In this document: in pieces, positions 16,732 through 25,827 of the stretch
Layout: each line of letters begins with the position of its first letter
Numbering within the stretch: position 1 is the first letter of the stretch
Assembly: GCF_016907015.1 (NCBI RefSeq)
Contig: NZ_JAFBBE010000011.1
Coordinates: 1-64,000, forward strand
Direction: 5' to 3'
Source of the DNA: Oceanisphaera litoralis
GTDB taxonomy: Bacteria; Pseudomonadota; Gammaproteobacteria; Enterobacterales; Aeromonadaceae
DNA: 64,000 nt
Notes under the pieces: model-generated
Seen by the model: only the letters and a program-made list of their open reading frames with translations
Told to the model about the DNA's origin: nothing
Databases searched by the model: none
Position numbers and translations under genes: made by a program

Positions 16732-17430
16732 TCAGGCACGCAGGGTGCGCTGCTCGATGCGTTTTTCGAACTGGCCGCAGATAATGCGGTTCACATAGAT
16801 GCCGGGCGTGTGGATCTGGCTGGGCTCCAGGGTGCCGGGCTCGACGATTTCTTCCACTTCCACCACGGTGATTTTTCCGGCGGTGGCGGCCAGCGGGTTG
16901 AAGTTGCGGGCGGTGTGACGATAAATCACGTTGCCGTAGTGGTCGGCCTTCCAGCCTTTGACGATGGCAAAGTCACCGGTGATGGCCGGCTCCAGAATAT
17001 GGGGGCGGCCGTTGAACTCGCGCACTTCCTTGCCTTCGGCGATGGCGGTGCCATAGCCGGTGGCGGTAAAGAAGGCGGGAATGCCGGCGCCGCCGGCGCG
17101 CATTTTTTCCGCCAGGGTACCCTGGGGCGTCAGCTCCACTTCCAGCTCGCCGCTGAGCAACAGTTGCTCGAACAGGGCGTTTTCGCCCACGTAAGAGGCG
17201 ACCATCTTGCGGATTTGCCGGTCTTCGAGCAGCAGTCCCAGACCAAAGCCGTCCACGCCGCAGTTGTTGGACACCATGGTCAGCTCCCGGGTGCCCTTGC
17301 GCTTGATCTCGGCGATCAGGTTTTCGGGTATACCGCAGAGACCGAAACCACCGGCCAGTACCGTCATGCCATCTTCCAGCCCTGCCAGGGCTTCCCGGTA
17401 GCTGTGTACTCGTTTATCGAAACCTGCCAT
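16732..17430 (-). CDS. scoA: 3-oxoacid CoA-transferase subunit A
   Basis: Alpha subunit partner of ScoB. The family signature [13 protein letters not shown] lies near residue 28-40, followed by [15 protein letters not shown]. The ATG at 17430 (MAGFDK, 232 aa) follows AGGGAA; an 8-residue longer start is less likely. It is divergent from a LysR gene at 17603, which is a candidate regulator of the pair. Confidence 0.88.
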   Translation of the reverse strand: MAGFDKRVHSYREALAGLEDGMTVLAGGFGLCGIPENLIAEIKRKGTRELTMVSNNCGVDGFGLGLLLEDRQIRKMVASYVGENALFEQLLLSGELEVELTPQGTLAEKMRAGGAGIPAFFTATGYGTAIAEGKEVREFNGRPHILEPAITGDFAIVKGWKADHYGNVIYRHTARNFNPLAATAGKITVVEVEEIVEPGTLEPSQIHTPGIYVNRIICGQFEKRIEQRTLRA

Positions 17431-17602
17431 CACAGTTCCCTCTTGTTTGTGCACCGTCGGATATGAGTTGTTGCTGTCGAGTATCGCATGGGTTATTTAT
17501 TTGTTAAGTTTGATTTTGTGATTGATTGATGAGTTTTTTAAATGAATATCGGTCTCGGTTGTGGCCGGTGAGGAGTAGGGGTGAGTAAAGGCGGAATCAA
17601 AA

Positions 17603-18493
17603 ATGACGGTTAAACAATTGCGGGCCTTTCTGGCGGTGGCACAGACCCTGAATTTTGCCCAGGCCGGTGAACGGCTGTTTCTGTCCCAGTCGGCGCTGAG
17701 TCTGACCATAAAGGGGCTGGAGGACGATCTGGGCGGGCGCCTGCTCATCCGCACCACCCGCCAGGTACGGCTGACCCCCGAGGGCGAGGCCTTGTTGCCT
17801 CTGGCCCGGCGCTTGCTGGTGGAGTGGGACAATACCGAAGACGAGCTGCGCCAGCGCTTTACCCTGCAACGGGGCCGGGTGGTGCTGGCGGCCATGCCTG
17901 CCTTTGCCGGCAATCTGCTGCCGCCCTTGCTGGGAGAATTTCGCACCCGTCATCCGGGCATCAACGTCACCATCAGCGATGTGATCAACGAACAGGTGAT
18001 CGATTTGGTACGAGAGGGTCATGTGGAGCTTGGTATTACCTTCGAGCCGGCCGCGGACTCTGGCCTGGCGTTTACGCCGCTGTATCGGGATCGCTTCGTC
18101 GCCGTGGTGCCCGACGGTTCGCCGCTGGCGCAGTACCAGGCCCTGAGCTGGCGGCAATTGCTGGAGCAGCCTTTCATTGCCTTGCAACGCCCCTCGGCGG
18201 TACGTCTGATGCTGGAGCAACAACTGCGGCAGCAGAAACTGACCCTGCCGGTGGCGTTTGAAAGTCATCAGTTGACTACCATAGGCCGTATGGTGGGCTG
18301 CGGGCTTGGGGTGAGCGTGGTGCCGGCGCTGTGCATCAAACAGATGCATGAACTGGGAGCCCATTGTGTGCGGCTTAAGGATCCGGTAATAGCACAAGCG
18401 GTGGGCATGGTGGCCCGGGCGGATCATGAATTGTCGGTGGCCGCGCAGGCGCTGTATGACATCTTGCTGAATTCTCCCATGCCGGAGCCATAG
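17603..18493 (+). CDS. LysR-family regulator next to scoAB
   Basis: Transcription regulator of 296 residues. The N-terminal winged helix (LNFAQAGERLFLSQSALSLT, about 15-34) is typical, followed by an effector domain. It is divergent from scoA with 172 bp between the start codons, so it probably controls the CoA-transferase genes and itself. I see no clear ATAC-N7-GTAT site, and the inducer cannot be told from sequence. It is followed by an unusual 26-bp inverted repeat. Confidence 0.85.
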   Translation: MTVKQLRAFLAVAQTLNFAQAGERLFLSQSALSLTIKGLEDDLGGRLLIRTTRQVRLTPEGEALLPLARRLLVEWDNTEDELRQRFTLQRGRVVLAAMPAFAGNLLPPLLGEFRTRHPGINVTISDVINEQVIDLVREGHVELGITFEPAADSGLAFTPLYRDRFVAVVPDGSPLAQYQALSWRQLLEQPFIALQRPSAVRLMLEQQLRQQKLTLPVAFESHQLTTIGRMVGCGLGVSVVPALCIKQMHELGAHCVRLKDPVIAQAVGMVARADHELSVAAQALYDILLNSPMPEP

Positions 18494-18518
18494 GGCGCTT
18501 TTTCTCCGCTATCCTGAA

Positions 18519-18599
18519 GTAACCTTTTGTTATATAAAGGGCGCGTGTGGCCGTGGGAGTCAGGCTGGCACAGGCGCCCTTTATATAACAAAAGGTTAC
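18519..18599. repeat. Perfect 26-bp inverted repeat with 29-nt loop
   Basis: Arms 18519-18544 and 18574-18599 are exact reverse complements (each begins or ends with GTAACCTTTTGTTATAT and carries AAAGGGCGC at the inner end). The spacer is 18545-18573. No T tract follows, so it is not a simple terminator. Length and symmetry fit a very stable RNA hairpin, a small MITE-like element or a recombination site. Confidence 0.85.
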
Positions 18600-18747
18600 A
18601 GGGGGGAACGGTTGTTGTTTTTCGTTTCATAATGATTGCAAAGTAACCACTTGGCTCTGTATTCAAGAAGTTATCGCGTTTTTTGTGTTAACTTTACCGC
18701 GTGTTTCATTACAACTCTAATGACTTAGGGTGCAAGGGATCTGAGCA

Positions 18748-20385
18748 ATGACAGATAAAGACAATCATGATGTGATCGCCCCGGAAGGGAAGGTGAATCC
18801 CATCGATACCGATTATCAGGTGGGGCAGGACAACATTGCCCTGCAGATAGGCCCCTTCGGACTGGATATCCACAACCGGGTCTTCATGATCTCGGGCCTG
18901 GCCATCGTCGCCTTCGTGTTTCTGACGCTGGCGTTTCAGAATCAGGTGGCGCCGTTGTTTTCCGACCTGCGTAGCTGGCTGACCTCGAACCTGGACTGGT
19001 TTTTTATCGGTTCCGGTAATATTTTTGTGCTGGTGTGCCTGGGTTTGATCGTGTCTCCCCTGGGCAAGGTGCGTATTGGCGGCACCGAAGCCACACCCGA
19101 CTTTACCTATATTGGCTGGTTCTCCATGTTGTTTGCCGCCGGTATGGGTATCGGCCTGATGTTCTACGGCGTGTCCGAGCCCTTGTCACATTTCGGCAGC
19201 GCCTTCGGCGGCATCAGCATCGAAAACGGGGTGCGCACCGACTGGGCGCCCTTGGGGGCGGCACTGGGTGATGCCGACGCCGCCAGAAGCCTGGGCATGG
19301 CGGCCACCATTTACCACTGGGCACTGCATCCCTGGGGTATTTACGCGATACTGGCGCTGGGGCTGGCGATCTTCTCCTTCAACAAGGGGTTGCCGCTGAC
19401 GGTACGTTCCGTCTTCTATCCGCTGCTGGGCGAGCGGGTCTGGGGCTGGCCGGGTCATCTTATCGATATTCTGGCGGTCATTGCCACCATGTTCGGCCTG
19501 GCGACCTCGCTGGGCTTCGGTGCTTCTCAGGCCAGTGCCGGCCTGAACTTTCTGTTCGGACTGCCAACGGGCACCACCACCGAAATCGTGCTGGTGATCG
19601 TCATTACCGCCATTGCGCTGGTGTCGGTACTGGCTGGACTGGATGCCGGGGTGAAACGGCTGTCCGAGATCAACATGGCACTGGCGGCCTTGCTGCTGCT
19701 GTTCGTGATCATTGTCGGGCCGACATTGCTCATACTGAGCGGTTTTTTCTCCAACATGGCATCTTATCTGGAACATCTGCCGGCGCTGTCGATGCCGTTC
19801 GAGCGTGAAGACGCCAATTATTCCCAGGGCTGGACTGCCTTCTACTGGGCCTGGTGGATTTCCTGGTCGCCGTTTGTCGGCATGTTTATCGCCCGGGTGT
19901 CTCGTGGTCGTACCGTACGCGAGTTTCTGGTGTCGGTGCTGCTGATACCTTCTACCGCCTGTGTGCTGTGGATGACCGCCTTCGGCGGTACCGCCATCAG
20001 CCAGCTGGTGAACGACGGTTATCAGGCGGTGGCCGAAGCCGCGGTGCCGCTGCAGCTGTTTATCATGCTGGATGCGTTGCCGCTGGCGCAGATCACCTCC
20101 TTTATCGGTATCATTCTGGTGGTGGTGTTCTTCGTGACCTCGTCCGACTCCGGCTCCCTGGTTATCGACACCATTGCCTCCGGCGGCAAGGTCAACTCGC
20201 CCAAACCGCAGCGGGTGTTCTGGTGTACCTTTGAAGGTCTGGTGGCCATAGCCCTGATGCTGGGCGGCGGTCTTGCCGCGCTGCAGGCGATGGCGGTATC
20301 GACCGGCTTCCCCTTCACCATAGTGCTACTGGTATCGTGTGTGTCCCTGATCAAGGGGCTGGCATCGGAGCCAAGAGCGAGCTGA
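18748..20385 (+). CDS. BCCT-family transporter (betaine/choline/carnitine type)
   Basis: Secondary carrier for a quaternary-ammonium or related sulfonium compound. The 545 residues form about 12 spans. The family signature region is present as WAWWISWSPFVGMFIARVSRGRTVREF-like sequence near residues 370-395, with substrate-box tryptophans. Glycine betaine, choline, carnitine and DMSP are all possible substrates; sequence alone does not decide. It has a long 250-bp leader region and its own terminator, and it precedes a signalling gene at 20479. Confidence 0.9.
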   Translation: MTDKDNHDVIAPEGKVNPIDTDYQVGQDNIALQIGPFGLDIHNRVFMISGLAIVAFVFLTLAFQNQVAPLFSDLRSWLTSNLDWFFIGSGNIFVLVCLGLIVSPLGKVRIGGTEATPDFTYIGWFSMLFAAGMGIGLMFYGVSEPLSHFGSAFGGISIENGVRTDWAPLGAALGDADAARSLGMAATIYHWALHPWGIYAILALGLAIFSFNKGLPLTVRSVFYPLLGERVWGWPGHLIDILAVIATMFGLATSLGFGASQASAGLNFLFGLPTGTTTEIVLVIVITAIALVSVLAGLDAGVKRLSEINMALAALLLLFVIIVGPTLLILSGFFSNMASYLEHLPALSMPFEREDANYSQGWTAFYWAWWISWSPFVGMFIARVSRGRTVREFLVSVLLIPSTACVLWMTAFGGTAISQLVNDGYQAVAEAAVPLQLFIMLDALPLAQITSFIGIILVVVFFVTSSDSGSLVIDTIASGGKVNSPKPQRVFWCTFEGLVAIALMLGGGLAALQAMAVSTGFPFTIVLLVSCVSLIKGLASEPRAS

Positions 20386-20416
20386 GTTCCGGGCCAAACC
20401 AGGGTCTGGACGGTAT

Positions 20417-20453
20417 AAAGGCAGGCGGGGGACATCCCGTCTGCCTTTTTTCT
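20417..20453 (+). terminator. Terminator after the BCCT gene
   Basis: A 13-bp stem with one G-U pair (20417-20429 with 20436-20448, 6-nt loop) is followed by six or more T. It lies about 25 bp before the next start codon. Confidence 0.88.
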
Positions 20454-20478
20454 ATTTTTGTATTGAGTGAGTCTGGTT

Positions 20479-22350
20479 ATGGAAGCAGAGCAACTTGAAA
20501 TACTGGGGTTTATTCGCCGCTTTCCTCCCTTCGATATGCTGGAGGAAGACACCCTGGCGCATATCGCCGGGCAGATAGAAATTGCCTATTACCGGGCCGG
20601 AACCGCGATTCTTAATTACGGGGATCAAGTGCATGACTTGTATCTGATCCGCAGTGGTGCGGTGGAGATGTATCGTCGTAGCGGCGAGCTGCATAATCGC
20701 CTGAGCGAGGGCAGCCTGTTCGGCCAGATGGGACTGCTGATGAACAATCGGGTGCGAATGTCGGCCACCGCGCTGGAAGACACCCTGGTCTACTGCCTGC
20801 CCGAGGCGCTGTTCAACGAGCTTTACGAGGGCTTTGAGTCCTTTGCCGACTTCGTGGAAGTGGAAGACAGAACCCGGCTGCGGCAGGCGGTCTCCCGCCA
20901 GGAGGGTGGCGATGAATTGCTGACCTCGACGGTGCGCGAGCTGATCTCCCGCGAGCCGGTGACCATTGCGCTATCGGCCACGGTACTGGAAGCGGCGCAG
21001 AAGATGACCGAAGAAGGAGTGTCGTCCATTCTGGTGCTGCACCCCGACCCTCAGACCGACGACGAACGGGTGGCCGGTATTCTGACCGACCGGGATCTGC
21101 GTACCCGGGTGCTGGCGGCGGGCCTGTCGGCCGAGGCCGGGGTGGAGGAGGTGATGTCGACGGAACTGGTGGCGCTCGAAAGCGGTCGGTTCGTGTTTGA
21201 AGCCATGCTGATCATGCTGCGCTATAACCTGCACCATCTGCCCATACTGCACAAGGGCAAGCCGGTCGGCGTGATTGCCCTGTCGGACGTGATGCGCCAC
21301 GAGTCACGCAGCAGTCTCTTTGTGGTGCGACACATTTTTCGGGCACAGAACGCCGACGAGCTGGCGGCCATTGCCGACGATGTGAAGGCCTGCTTCGTGC
21401 GCATGGTGAACGAAGACGCCAACTCGCAGATGATAGGCACCGCCATGGCCGGCATTGGTCGCAGCTTCAAGCAGCGACTGCTGGAGCTGGCCGAGGCCGA
21501 GCTGGGCCCGCCGCCTGTGCCTTACTGCTTTCTGGCGTTGGGGTCGATGGCGCGGGACGAGCAGCTGATCGTGACCGATCAGGACAATGCCATTATTCTC
21601 GATAACCGCTTTGAGCCCGCTCAACACGGTCCTTATTTTGCCGCCCTGGCCAAACGGGTCTGCGATGGTCTGGCTGCCTGCGGTTACAGCTATTGCACCG
21701 GGGATATCATGGCCACCAATGTGGAGTGGCAGAAAACCCGTCGCCAGTGGGAACAGTGTTTCGGCGACTGGATTGACAATCCCAACCCGCGAACCTTGCT
21801 CAACAGCTCCATATTCTTCGACCTGGACGGGGTTTACGGCAAAATCGAGTGGGCCGAGCAATTGAATGCCTTTATCTCGCGTCGGGCCAAGCGCAGTCCG
21901 CGTTTTCTGGCCAGCATGGCGCGTAACGCCCTGGGGCGTACGCCGCCACTCGGTTTTTTCAAGGAATTCGTGATGGAGCAGGACGGCAAGCACAACAACT
22001 CCATTAACCTCAAGCGGCGGGGCACGGCGCCGCTGGCAGACCTGATCCGGGTACATGCGCTGGCGGTGGGCTCCAAGGCACACAATTCCTTCGACCGGCT
22101 GAACGATGTGATCGAGTCGAACATACTGCCCAAGGGGCGGGGCCCGGATCTGCGCGATGCCATGGAATTTATCGCCACTGTGCGTATTCGTCACCAGGCG
22201 CTGGATGTGGAGGCGGGCGCCGAGCCGGACAACAATATCGAGCCCGAGAATCTGTCGGACTTCGAGCGCCGCAACCTGAAGGATGCCTTCCAGATCCTCA
22301 GTCATGCGCAGAAATTTCTGAAGTTTCGCTATCAGCCGAATCGGAGTTAG
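20479..22350 (+). CDS. cNMP-binding/CBS/DUF294 nucleotidyltransferase-like protein
   Basis: Putative cytoplasmic signalling protein. Order of domains: cyclic-nucleotide-binding beta-barrel (about 10-125), paired CBS domains (about 145-275), a DUF294 GlnD-like nucleotidyltransferase (about 310-450; DEQLIVTDQDNAI carries the paired aspartates) and its C-terminal helical domain. I prefer the ATG at 20479 (623 aa); a GTG at 20467 is possible and neither has a strong ribosome site. It is followed 9 bp later by a DnaQ-like exonuclease. Such pairs often sit beside a sodium:solute symporter; here the neighbour is a BCCT carrier. The target of modification is unknown. Confidence 0.85.
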   Translation: MEAEQLEILGFIRRFPPFDMLEEDTLAHIAGQIEIAYYRAGTAILNYGDQVHDLYLIRSGAVEMYRRSGELHNRLSEGSLFGQMGLLMNNRVRMSATALEDTLVYCLPEALFNELYEGFESFADFVEVEDRTRLRQAVSRQEGGDELLTSTVRELISREPVTIALSATVLEAAQKMTEEGVSSILVLHPDPQTDDERVAGILTDRDLRTRVLAAGLSAEAGVEEVMSTELVALESGRFVFEAMLIMLRYNLHHLPILHKGKPVGVIALSDVMRHESRSSLFVVRHIFRAQNADELAAIADDVKACFVRMVNEDANSQMIGTAMAGIGRSFKQRLLELAEAELGPPPVPYCFLALGSMARDEQLIVTDQDNAIILDNRFEPAQHGPYFAALAKRVCDGLAACGYSYCTGDIMATNVEWQKTRRQWEQCFGDWIDNPNPRTLLNSSIFFDLDGVYGKIEWAEQLNAFISRRAKRSPRFLASMARNALGRTPPLGFFKEFVMEQDGKHNNSINLKRRGTAPLADLIRVHALAVGSKAHNSFDRLNDVIESNILPKGRGPDLRDAMEFIATVRIRHQALDVEAGAEPDNNIEPENLSDFERRNLKDAFQILSHAQKFLKFRYQPNRS

Positions 22351-22359
22351 GGAAGCACC

Positions 22360-23094
22360 ATGTTCTATTTAAGATCCGATGATATCCGACCGAATGCCGA
22401 GGTGCCCGAGTGGCAAACCCAGTTCGGTGAGCTGGCCCGCCATGCCCGGGATTATCGGCTGGAGCGGTATTATCGTGCCGGTGCCGTCAATGCCGAGACG
22501 CCCCTGTCCGAGGTGCCCTTTGTGGCCATGGACTTCGAGACCACGGGGCTCAACCAGAAAAAAGACGCCATCGTCAGCATAGGGCTGGTGCCCTTCGACT
22601 TGCAGCGCATTCGCTGCCGGGAAGCCAGGCACTGGATTTTGAATCCGCACAAGCCGATGGCGGAGGAGTCGGTGGTGATCCACGGCATTACCCATTCGGA
22701 GGTGAAGGCGGCGCCGGACTTGCTGCTGGTGCTGGATGACTTGCTCACCGCCCTGGCCGGGCGGGTGGTGGTGGTGCATCACAGAACCATTGAACGAGGC
22801 TTTCTCGATATGGCGCTGAAGGCGCGGCTGAACGAAGGTATTGTGTTTCCGGCGGTGGATACCATGGAGCTGGAGGCTCGGCTGCACCGGAGCAAGCCTT
22901 TGGGGTTATGGGCCCGGTTGAGAGGAAAAACACCGGCTTCGATTCGGCTGGCCGACAGCCGCAGCCGTTATCATCTGCCGTTTTACCAGCCGCATCATGC
23001 GCTGACCGACGCCCTGGCCACCGCCGAGCTGTTGCAGGCGCAGATAGCCCACCATTTCAGCCCGGATACCCCTATCGGCGACCTGTGGGTGTGA
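22360..23094 (+). CDS. DnaQ-like 3'-5' exonuclease
   Basis: DEDDh-type exonuclease of 244 residues. Motif I is DFETTG (Asp58, Glu60), motif II is HHRTIERGFL with Glu145 where family members usually have Asp, and motif III is HHALTDA with His212 and Asp217. An extra N-terminal 50 residues precede the fold. It forms an operon with the DUF294 protein, so a role tied to that signalling protein is more likely than a part in DNA polymerase III. Substrate unknown. Confidence 0.85.
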   Translation: MFYLRSDDIRPNAEVPEWQTQFGELARHARDYRLERYYRAGAVNAETPLSEVPFVAMDFETTGLNQKKDAIVSIGLVPFDLQRIRCREARHWILNPHKPMAEESVVIHGITHSEVKAAPDLLLVLDDLLTALAGRVVVVHHRTIERGFLDMALKARLNEGIVFPAVDTMELEARLHRSKPLGLWARLRGKTPASIRLADSRSRYHLPFYQPHHALTDALATAELLQAQIAHHFSPDTPIGDLWV

Positions 23095-23101
23095 TGAGAC
23101 G

Positions 23102-23725
23102 TTACAACCGAAAGCGTGGCTCGTTGTGATCATCGGCTTGTTCCTCGTCCGGCAGGCTGAGTACCGGTTCTACGCGGCCTTGTCCGACAGGGGCCGGAAT
23201 GGCGGGGGACTGCCGCTTGAGGGTGGCCAGTATCTCGGCGCGCAGGTCGGCAGCAGAGAGCCCGTCTTTGGGCGACAGATGGACCACCGGCAGGCCGGTG
23301 TCCTGAATATGCTGCAGCAGCAGCCGGCGCTGGCGACCGTCGGTCTTGCTCAGGCTGTCATCGATCAGGGCGACCACGGCGTTGACCCGGAGATCCTTGG
23401 GCGAGCAGAGCACGAAGTCCAGCTTCTCACCATAGAGGTCGTTCATGGCCTGTTCACGCTGGGCCTTGTTCAGTTTGGGATTGAGCTCGACCAGTTCGCC
23501 AAGGCTGACGGCGGCAAAGACCCGCAGTTGTGATCCTACGGCCTCGTCCAGTAAGCGCAGGGCGGCGGCGGATTCGGGGCTGAACAGCAACTTCTGTTGA
23601 TAGGGCTGTTTGGGTGTCCCTCGCCACAGTCGGCGCAGCAGGGCGAACAGAACCAGCAACGTCAGCAACAGCACCAGGCTGAACATCAGCCAGTCGAGCA
23701 GGGAAACGGGAAGCATGTCGGTCAT
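23102..23725 (-). CDS. DUF2726 membrane-anchored protein
   Basis: A protein of 207 residues with one N-terminal membrane span (about 8-30) followed by a DUF2726 domain, a small fold related to PD-(D/E)XK nucleases. The conserved strand LDFVLCSPKDLRVNAVVALIDDS is present. No enzymatic activity is established for the family. The start at 23725 (MTDMLP) gives a normal membrane anchor; a start at 23782 would add 19 residues. It is convergent with the exonuclease gene (7 bp apart) and divergent from gcvA. Confidence 0.75.
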   Translation of the reverse strand: MTDMLPVSLLDWLMFSLVLLLTLLVLFALLRRLWRGTPKQPYQQKLLFSPESAAALRLLDEAVGSQLRVFAAVSLGELVELNPKLNKAQREQAMNDLYGEKLDFVLCSPKDLRVNAVVALIDDSLSKTDGRQRRLLLQHIQDTGLPVVHLSPKDGLSAADLRAEILATLKRQSPAIPAPVGQGRVEPVLSLPDEEQADDHNEPRFRL

Positions 23726-23871
23726 GGATGGCCTGAAAAAGATAAGAAAAAGCGGCCCCCAGTGTAGCAGAGGCGACGGCATAAAATGAATATCGGCACC
23801 GGCATGTTCGGCGGTGGGCGTAGGCCACTCCGCGGGTGGGCGATAATTGTTCTGCTTTATGGTGGCGGTGC

Positions 23872-23900
23872 TGGCTTGTCGTTCGTCGGCCCCCTATAAT
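23872..23900 (+). promoter_or_regulatory. Candidate gcvA promoter
   Basis: A perfect -10 box TATAAT (23895-23900) lies about 30 bp before the gcvA start. The -35 at 17-bp spacing (TGGCTT, 23872-23877) is weak. Confidence 0.45.
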
Positions 23901-23931
23901 CCCGCCATTAGAAAATCTTATCGAGGTATGG

Positions 23932-24843
23932 ATGTCTCGGCGACTCCCCCCGCTTAATGCCCTCAAGGCATTTGAAGCCGCCGCCCGCAACTTGAGTTTT
24001 ACCCGGGCGGCGGAAGAACTGTTCGTTACCCAGGCGGCGATAAGCCACCAAATCAAGGGGTTGGAGGAATACCTGGGCATCAAGCTGTTTCGTCGACGCA
24101 ACCGGTCCCTGCTGTTGAGCGAAGAAGGCCAGAGCTATTTCCTGGACATAAAGGATATTTTCTCCGGTATCTCCGATGCCACCGAGCGGCTGCTGGCGCG
24201 CAGTGCCAAGGGCGCGCTGACGGTGAGCCTGCAGCCGAGCTTTGCCATTCAGTGGCTGGTGCCGCGTCTGGTACGCTTCAGCGAGGTGCATCCGGACATA
24301 GACGTGCGTATCAAGGCGGTGGATCTGGATGAAGGTTCGCTCACCGACGACGTGGATGTGGCCATTTATTATGGCCAGGATAACTGGCCGGGCCTGCGGG
24401 CCGACAAGCTGCATGCGGAATACCTGATCCCGGTGTGTTCGCCGATGCTGCTGATGGGCACCAAGCCGTTGAAGACCCCCGACGATCTGACGCACCAGAC
24501 CCTGCTGCACGATACGTCGCGGCGGGACTGGAAAGCCTGGTTCAAGCAGCTCGACATTCAGGCGGCCAATGTCAATCAGGGGCCCATTTTCAGCCATTCG
24601 TCCATGGTGATCCAGGCGGCGATTCACGGCCAGGGGGTGGCGTTGGGGCACAGTGTGCTGACCCAGCCCGAGATTGATGCCGGGCGGCTGGTGTGCCCCT
24701 TCGAGCAGGTGCTGATGTCCAAGAATGCCTATTACCTGGTGTGCCACGAATCCCAGGCGGCCCTGGGCAAGATTGCCGCCTTCCGGGAATGGATGCTGGC
24801 GTTGGTGATTAAAGAAGAGCAGCAGAAGGCGCTGAACGGATGA
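23932..24843 (+). CDS. gcvA: LysR regulator, GcvA type
   Basis: Regulator of the glycine cleavage system in relatives. The start MSRRLPPLNALKAFEAAARNLS-like and the helix-turn-helix LSFTRAAEELFVTQAAISHQ match GcvA closely; 303 aa is the usual length. The ATG at 23932 was chosen because GAGG precedes it and family members start with the same residues. As in E. coli it lies near ygdD and rlmM. Here a hydrolase gene overlaps its end by 4 bp. Confidence 0.85.
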   Translation: MSRRLPPLNALKAFEAAARNLSFTRAAEELFVTQAAISHQIKGLEEYLGIKLFRRRNRSLLLSEEGQSYFLDIKDIFSGISDATERLLARSAKGALTVSLQPSFAIQWLVPRLVRFSEVHPDIDVRIKAVDLDEGSLTDDVDVAIYYGQDNWPGLRADKLHAEYLIPVCSPMLLMGTKPLKTPDDLTHQTLLHDTSRRDWKAWFKQLDIQAANVNQGPIFSHSSMVIQAAIHGQGVALGHSVLTQPEIDAGRLVCPFEQVLMSKNAYYLVCHESQAALGKIAAFREWMLALVIKEEQQKALNG

Positions 24844-25454
24844 GTCATGTATTGATAAACGGGGCCGACAATGCCCCCAACCGGGTGTTGCTGACCCACG
24901 GTGCCGGGGCCGGCATGGAGCATGCGGTGATGAGCAGCCTGGCATTGGGGTTGGCCGATGAACAGATTCAGGTGATCCGCTTCGAGTTTCCCTTCATGCG
25001 GAAAACCCGGGCCGACGGACGCAAACGTCCCCCGGATCGGGAGCCGGCACTGCTGGACTGCTGGCGCGAGATGGCGGCCGAGTTTGCCCATCCCCGGCTG
25101 TTTCTGGCGGGCAAGTCGATGGGGGGGCGCATGGCATCGCTGGTGGCCGATGAACTGGCCCCGGCCGGCCTGATCCTGCTGGGTTTTCCCTTTACGCCAC
25201 CCGGCAAGCCGGATCGGTTTCGGGGTCAGCATCTGGCCACGCTCGCGACGCCGACCCTGCTGGTACAGGGCGAGCGGGACAACTTCGGCAATCGGGAGGC
25301 GGTGGCCGCTTATGATCTGGCACCGGGGGTGAAAAGCCTGTGGGTGAAAGACGGCGATCACGGCTTCAGTCCGCGCAAGTCGTCGGGCACCACACTGGAG
25401 CGAAATCTGGCGGCCATTGTGGCCGGCATGCGGAGGTTTGTGCTTGCTCGTTAA
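24840..25454 (+). CDS. Alpha/beta hydrolase of the KANL3/Tex30 type
   Basis: Predicted small soluble hydrolase of 204 residues. It shows an oxyanion-loop THGAGAGM, nucleophile elbow GKSMGGR with Ser near 95, and a C-terminal GDHGF with the catalytic His. The start overlaps the gcvA stop (ATGA), and ygdD begins within its last codons, so gcvA-hydrolase-ygdD-rlmM form one transcript. Substrate unknown. Confidence 0.8.
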   Translation: MSHVLINGADNAPNRVLLTHGAGAGMEHAVMSSLALGLADEQIQVIRFEFPFMRKTRADGRKRPPDREPALLDCWREMAAEFAHPRLFLAGKSMGGRMASLVADELAPAGLILLGFPFTPPGKPDRFRGQHLATLATPTLLVQGERDNFGNREAVAAYDLAPGVKSLWVKDGDHGFSPRKSSGTTLERNLAAIVAGMRRFVLAR

Positions 25455-25827
25455 TTTCTGGTTTTATCTGGCGGCGCTGCTGGGGCTGAGTGCCACTGCT
25501 CTGGGTGCCTACGGCGCTCATGGCCTGGCCGCCAGTGGTGTGCCTGCCGGACTGGTAAGTGCCTTCAACACCGGGGTGCAATATCAGTTTTATCATGCCC
25601 TGGCACTCTTGCTGGTGGTGTTGGCCTGGCGGTTCAAACCGGCAGGCTCGCTGCAGGTCGCGGCGGCATGTTTTGCACTGGGCACCCTGTTGTTCAGTGG
25701 CAGTATTTATGCTTTGGTGCTGTTTGGCACCAAAGGTATTGGTTGGTTAACTCCCCTGGGGGGAGTGTGTTTTATGGCGGGCTGGTTAAGCGTATTGCTG
25801 GCCGGTCGTACCTGGTTGAGGTCTTGA
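25444..25827 (+). CDS. ygdD: DUF423 membrane protein YgdD
   Basis: Small inner-membrane protein with four spans, of unknown function. Family residues [23 protein letters not shown] and LFSGSIY are present. I chose a TTG start at 25444, because GGAGG lies 7 bp upstream and the first span then begins properly (127 aa); other in-frame starts upstream lack a ribosome site. It overlaps the hydrolase gene by 11 bp and rlmM by 1 bp (TGATG). Confidence 0.8.
   Translation: MLVNFWFYLAALLGLSATALGAYGAHGLAASGVPAGLVSAFNTGVQYQFYHALALLLVVLAWRFKPAGSLQVAAACFALGTLLFSGSIYALVLFGTKGIGWLTPLGGVCFMAGWLSVLLAGRTWLRS

Noticed and set aside
16024-17430. Second copy of pcaIJ
   Set aside because: Subunit lengths (232 and 220) and the SENG signature belong to the ketone-body type, unlike the longer PcaIJ at 11.3-12.9 kb.
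18519-18599. Intrinsic terminator of the LysR gene
   Set aside because: Stem is far longer than needed and no U-tract follows on either strand.
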